From NCBI GenBank assembly GCA_002332755.1, contig DDBO01000021.1:1-9716 (forward strand): a stretch of DNA of 9,716 nucleotides. The letters are read 5' to 3'. This stretch comes from Bacteroidales bacterium UBA2030 (GTDB taxonomy: Bacteria; Bacteroidota; Bacteroidia; Bacteroidales; TTA-H9). The notes under the pieces were generated by a model. That model saw only the letters and a program-made list of their open reading frames with translations, ran no database searches and had not been told where the DNA came from. The position numbers and the translations under genes were made by a program. Position 1 is the stretch's first letter. Every line of letters starts with the position of its first letter. Positions 6,301-9,716 of the stretch are shown here, piece by piece.

Positions 6301-7200
6301 TTATTCTCTCAATATCCAGGCGTCTTTGTATTTCGCCGCTAATTTTCTTCTTGCATTTTTTGCCTCTTCTTGGGTCGAAAAATCGCCAATGGAAGTCCTA
6401 AAACGCCCATCCTTTTCTAAAATTTTAACATCAGTAAATCCATCATTTAATAGCCTCTGCTGACCTTCTCTCGCTTGTGGCAGTGTATTGTAGCTTCCAT
6501 AAATCAGATAATAGCGACCCGAAGAGGTGCGTGAAACGTCTTCACGAAGTACTGAAGAAGCATTGGGTTTAACATTTTTTTTGACTGAAGTAATTACCGA
6601 ATCGGAATGACAGACTCTAACTGAGATTTCAGGATCGATGGCTTCGCCAAACCATACAGAAACATAACCTTTGTACAAAGCCACTCCGGCCACTTTCCAC
6701 TTGTTTTTCAAATAGCGCCCTGTATTTAAAAGAATAGATTGAGAAGCAGCCAACGAACGCCACAAGCTCATTGCATCGTCGATGGTTGCGTCACCTTCAC
6801 TTGTATGATAGACAAGTTCAAAGGCTTGGCCTGGATACTTTGTTATTTCTTTGGGCTTATCCCAGACCGATTTTTTTCTGGTTTGTTCTTTTGGGAAACA
6901 AAAGGGAGTCCAATTGCCTTTGGAACTCCAGCTATGCATATTGCATCCTTTAACCGAATCGGGCCTATTAATGATTAAGTCGCGAACATGCAAATAGGCC
7001 ACATATGAAAGAGATCTTGACAGGGTAAGTTCGGGAAGTCCTCGTTCACTGCGGTAAGCATTGATTTTATTGAAAAGCTCAAGTTCTGAGGAGCTAATGC
7101 AATAATTATCGGGCACTGATCCTCCTTGACCTCGCATGCTCAAGGGATATGCAAGCCCACTAAAAAATAAAAAAAGTAAATATTTTGTTACTAACTTCAT
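6301..7200 (-). CDS. Secreted CAP/SCP-like domain protein with C-terminal SPOR domain
   Basis: A 299-residue exported protein. The N-terminus MKLVTKYLLFLFFSGLAYPLS is a signal peptide without a lipobox, so it is probably soluble in the periplasm. Residues about 36-190 look like a CAP (SCP/PR1, YkwD-like) domain: ELFNKINAYRSERGLPELTL (39-60), a NMHSWS motif with H89, an acidic residue E128 in GQAFEL, and LWRSLAASQSILLN leading to WKVAGVALYKGYVSVWFGE (168-186). The second His of the usual SPGHRxNLL-type motif is replaced by Q154. After a linker, residues 228-299 form a SPOR domain (YYLIYGSYNTLPQAREGQQR ... FRTSIGDFSTQEEA), a fold that binds glycan strands lacking stem peptides. This suggests action at the cell wall, perhaps at division sites. 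An upstream ATG at 7365 would overlap galK by 155 nt and mask the signal peptide, so ATG 7200 is chosen; it lies 10 nt after the galK stop, implying one operon. Confidence 0.8.
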   Translation of the reverse strand: MKLVTKYLLFLFFSGLAYPLSMRGQGGSVPDNYCISSSELELFNKINAYRSERGLPELTLSRSLSYVAYLHVRDLIINRPDSVKGCNMHSWSSKGNWTPFCFPKEQTRKKSVWDKPKEITKYPGQAFELVYHTSEGDATIDDAMSLWRSLAASQSILLNTGRYLKNKWKVAGVALYKGYVSVWFGEAIDPEISVRVCHSDSVITSVKKNVKPNASSVLREDVSRTSSGRYYLIYGSYNTLPQAREGQQRLLNDGFTDVKILEKDGRFRTSIGDFSTQEEAKNARRKLAAKYKDAWILRE

Positions 7201-7210
7201 TGCTAATATC

Positions 7211-8377
7211 TTATAACAATCTTGACGCTCCATTTCCAGCCCTTGCGGTATAGAATGAAGCCTCAAATCCGAACTTATCAAAATAAGCTTTGGCCAAGGA
7301 AGGGATAAATTCTTTTTCGGCTTCACGATGGACGAGAGCAATTGCACAGCCTCCAAAACCTGCACCCGTCATACGGGCACCGGCAACAACTGAGGATTGA
7401 CGACAAAAATCAACCAAAAAGTCAAGTTCATCACAACTAACCTCGTAATCATCTCTAAGGCTGTCGTGTGACTGGTACATTAAACGCCCTAATTCCATCA
7501 AATCAGCAGCAACAAGGGCTTCAGCAGCATCTTTCACGCGTTGGTTTTCGTAAATGGCATGCTTAGCCCTTTTATAGCAAACATCCCGGGAAATTGCTTT
7601 CCCAAATTGTTCGAATTCATCAGGAGAATAACTGCAAAGGGAGGGTTTGGGTAAAACACCCGATAATTGGCTTAATGCTTCATTGCATTCTGCTACTCGT
7701 TCATTGTATTCTGAGCCCGCCAATCCTCTCTTAACATTAGTATTCAGAACCCAAAGTGTGTAAGGTTGAATATTAAAGGGCACGGGATCGAAATCAAGGG
7801 TATTGCAATCGAGAACCAGGCAATGACTTTCTCTACCCATGCCAGAGGCAAACATATCGAGGATGCCACAGCTAACACCAACAAAATGATTCTCAGATTC
7901 TTTTGTAGCTTTTACCAATTCAATCATGGGAAGGGAAGTATGGTAAATCTCGTTAAGCATGACCGCAGTGGCCATCTCGACCGAAGCTGAGGAAGAAAGA
8001 CCCGCTGAAAGAGGTAGATCTCCATAGACAAGTATATCCCATCCATTACCGGGCCACCCAAAGTGCCGAACAAACCAGTCAATCAATCCCATCGGATATT
8101 TTTGCCAGCCTTGGTTTCCCAATTGAGTATTGGCTCCTAAGGGATGTTTGTAAGTCTCATTGAAGTTGGAGGCAATCAGGTGAAAATTACTTTCTGTATT
8201 TGGCGCGGCCACAATATAAGTACCCATGTGCACAGCCAAAGGCATCACCAATCCTCCATTGTAATCAGTGTGTTCACCTATGAGATTTATACGACCAGGG
8301 GCAAAAAAAACCATTTCCCCTCCTTCTGCCCTTTGAAAAGACAGCCTGAATAGATGAAGTAAATCAGTTATTTTCAT
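7211..8377 (-). CDS. galK: Galactokinase
   Basis: A 388-residue GHMP-family kinase that phosphorylates alpha-D-galactose at C1 with ATP, the entry step of the Leloir pathway. Visible are the galactokinase signature GRINLIGEHTDYNGG (28-42), which contacts the sugar, the ATP-binding loop LPLSAGLSSSASVEMA, the catalytic-base segment CGILDMFASGMG with D174, KRAKHAIYENQRV, and the C-terminal GHMP motif ARMTGAGFGGCAIALV. Length is normal (about 380-390). One oddity is M175 directly after the catalytic Asp, where characterised galactokinases usually have Gln (MDQ). The start at 8377 overlaps the upstream hybrid kinase stop by 14 nt, so translation is probably coupled; the next gene begins 10 nt downstream. 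No galT, galE, galM or transporter is visible. Another sugar 1-kinase specificity is possible but less likely given the intact signature. Confidence 0.93.
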   Translation of the reverse strand: MKITDLLHLFRLSFQRAEGGEMVFFAPGRINLIGEHTDYNGGLVMPLAVHMGTYIVAAPNTESNFHLIASNFNETYKHPLGANTQLGNQGWQKYPMGLIDWFVRHFGWPGNGWDILVYGDLPLSAGLSSSASVEMATAVMLNEIYHTSLPMIELVKATKESENHFVGVSCGILDMFASGMGRESHCLVLDCNTLDFDPVPFNIQPYTLWVLNTNVKRGLAGSEYNERVAECNEALSQLSGVLPKPSLCSYSPDEFEQFGKAISRDVCYKRAKHAIYENQRVKDAAEALVAADLMELGRLMYQSHDSLRDDYEVSCDELDFLVDFCRQSSVVAGARMTGAGFGGCAIALVHREAEKEFIPSLAKAYFDKFGFEASFYTARAGNGASRLL

Positions 8378-9716
8378 AAGCAGGAAAAAAATTTCTAATT
8401 AAATGTTGGAAAGAATTATAATCTACAGGTTTAAGTATGTAAGCATCGAAAGGAGGTTTAGCGAGGGAATCAAGTTCAGTACCAAAAACGGAGGCTGTGA
8501 CGGCAATTAAAATCATGCCACTGGCTTCAGGTAATTCACGAAGACGGCGGGCAAACTCAAAACCATCCATACCTGGCATTCGAATATCGACAAATACAAC
8601 GGCAGGTCGGAACAACTTAGCCTTTTCCAATGCTTCTTCGCCATTAGACGCAAAAAGCGATGTAATTCCAGCGTCATCAAGGAATTTTGCAATTAACATA
8701 CGGTTAAATTCAAGGTCATCCACAATCAGAGCCTGAATGGATTTATGATTAACTGGGGCGAAATATTCTTTCTCTGAAGAAGTATTACTGATTATTTTAG
8801 CTTCTTTTATATTATTGAAAATCAGAAGGAAGGCAGAGCCCTTTCCAATCTCCGATTCAACTTTAATTTCTCCGCCCAACATCCCTACGATTTTTTTAAC
8901 AATAGAAAGACCTAAACCCATGCCTTCAGCTTCTTTTAGGTGGCTTTTCCCCTGAAAGAAGGGTTCAAAAATGCTTTCCAACTCTTCTTGCGGAATCCCT
9001 GGACCAGTGTCTTTTACTCTTATATATAGATTTTTGTTCGAATGATTTTGAGAGGATTCACACCAGGTTTCTATTTCAATGCTTCCTTTTTCGGTAAATT
9101 TCACTGCGTTGCCGGTGAGGTTAAATAATACCTGCCTGAGCCTTCCCTCGTCAGATAAAATAAATTCAGGTATTGCGGGAGAGATTTTAAGGGAAAAATC
9201 AAGAGATTTTTGTTGGGCTTCCATTCTAAATACCTTTTCCGTTTCCCTTAAAAGTTGTTTTAAATCAACAGGTTTATGTTTTATTTTCAATTGACCGGTT
9301 TCTATGGCCGAAATGTTTAAAAGGTCAGTAATCAGGTCAATAAGATTATTGGCGGAATTCAGAATTATATCCAATATTTCTTTTTGTTCCTCATCTTGTG
9401 CCCGAGATTTAAGCAAAGAAGAGAAACCCACAATGGAGTTTAAGGGTGTGCGAAACTCGTGGCTTATATTTGCCAGAAAAATATTCTTAGCACGAGCTGC
9501 CGCTTGTGCTTTTTCTAGTGCATTTTCCAGTTTATGCGAATAGTTCTTTAATTCATCACGGGCTTCCTGCAATTGTTTATTTTTCTCAGTTAGATTACGG
9601 GTATATCTTTTTCTGAAATCCAAAATAACTATTATAGCAATCAACACAATCAGGACAATTAAGGTAGTTATTATCCTTAATTGTTTTTCTCTTCTTAATT
9701 TTTGTTCTGTAAGCAT
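8364..9716 (-). CDS. Hybrid sensor histidine kinase/response regulator, probably 5' partial
   Basis: At least 450 residues are present; residue numbers count from the Met at the window edge (9714-9716), which may be internal. One membrane helix (about 14-32) is preceded by the charged stretch TEQKLRREKQLR and followed by a coiled coil (about 42-75). HisKA contains phospho-acceptor H86 in NISHEFRTPLN. HATPase_c has N-box N199/N203 (LFNLTGNAVKFT), G1 D236 in KDTGPGIP, and G2 GMGLGLSIV (265-273). A C-terminal receiver (about 327-445) has D333/D334, phospho-acceptor D377 in VDIRMPGMDG, T407 and K429. The core is therefore complete and lacks a DNA-binding output, so the phosphate is probably passed on or used as a feedback sink. 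Bacteroidota kinases with this arrangement commonly carry N-terminal TPR repeats or a periplasmic sensor before the helix; that part would lie outside the window. Its stop overlaps galK by 14 nt. Confidence 0.92.
   Translation of the reverse strand: MLTEQKLRREKQLRIITTLIVLIVLIAIIVILDFRKRYTRNLTEKNKQLQEARDELKNYSHKLENALEKAQAAARAKNIFLANISHEFRTPLNSIVGFSSLLKSRAQDEEQKEILDIILNSANNLIDLITDLLNISAIETGQLKIKHKPVDLKQLLRETEKVFRMEAQQKSLDFSLKISPAIPEFILSDEGRLRQVLFNLTGNAVKFTEKGSIEIETWCESSQNHSNKNLYIRVKDTGPGIPQEELESIFEPFFQGKSHLKEAEGMGLGLSIVKKIVGMLGGEIKVESEIGKGSAFLLIFNNIKEAKIISNTSSEKEYFAPVNHKSIQALIVDDLEFNRMLIAKFLDDAGITSLFASNGEEALEKAKLFRPAVVFVDIRMPGMDGFEFARRLRELPEASGMILIAVTASVFGTELDSLAKPPFDAYILKPVDYNSFQHLIRNFFPAYENN

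Noticed and set aside
7201..7365. N-terminal extension of 55 codons on the CAP-SPOR gene, starting at ATG 7365.
   Set aside because: It lies entirely inside or against the galK 3' end in another frame, and starting there would bury the clear signal peptide that begins at Met 7200.
1..9716. Possible defence island, phage or mobile element in the window.
   Set aside because: All genes fit core metabolism, signalling or envelope functions; no integrase, transposase, nuclease, toxin-antitoxin pair, terminal repeats or CRISPR-like repeat array is visible.

Overview
The window looks like a chromosomal segment from a member of the Bacteroidota, probably a Bacteroidales-type anaerobe or marine relative. 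The evidence is a type III glutamine synthetase of Bacteroides length, a hybrid histidine kinase of the kind common in this phylum, a heptose phosphatase gene following a sugar nucleotidyltransferase gene, moderately AT-rich DNA, and start sites that mostly lack Shine-Dalgarno sequences. The lineage call is an inference from gene content, because no rRNA is present.

Left part, + strand (1-2881). This is a tightly packed cluster: the tail of a sugar-phosphate nucleotidyltransferase (probably HddC-like), a GmhB-type heptose-bisphosphate phosphatase overlapping it, a membrane histidine kinase of the HisKA_3/NarX type overlapping the phosphatase by ATGA, and its likely partner, a NarL/LuxR-type response regulator 13 nt downstream. 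The first two genes point to nucleotide-activated heptose for surface glycan or S-layer/LPS-type assembly. The last two form a two-component pair that appears to be co-transcribed with them.

Middle, + strand (2882-6300). A 132-nt gap holds a perfect 15-bp inverted repeat built on TTTACGTAAA. It is followed by an unrecognised 311-residue polytopic membrane protein. A 95-nt gap with a second palindrome (TTCACAAA-N7-TTTGTGAA) precedes glnN, a complete type III glutamine synthetase that appears to be monocistronic and ends at a strong hairpin terminator.

Right part, - strand (6301-9716). Reading leftwards, a hybrid histidine kinase/response regulator (its N-terminal sensor probably lies beyond the window) overlaps galK (galactokinase) by 14 nt. 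galK is followed after 10 nt by a secreted protein with a CAP/SCP-like domain and a C-terminal SPOR domain. The three are probably one transcriptional unit, converging on glnN at the shared terminator.

I see no rRNA, tRNA, CRISPR array, insertion sequence, phage gene or obvious new defence system. The longest gene-free stretch is 132 nt. The items most worth a second look are the two palindromic elements, the orphan membrane protein, the CAP-SPOR protein with an altered CAP site, the GmhB with a shortened metal loop, and the unusual company kept by galK.
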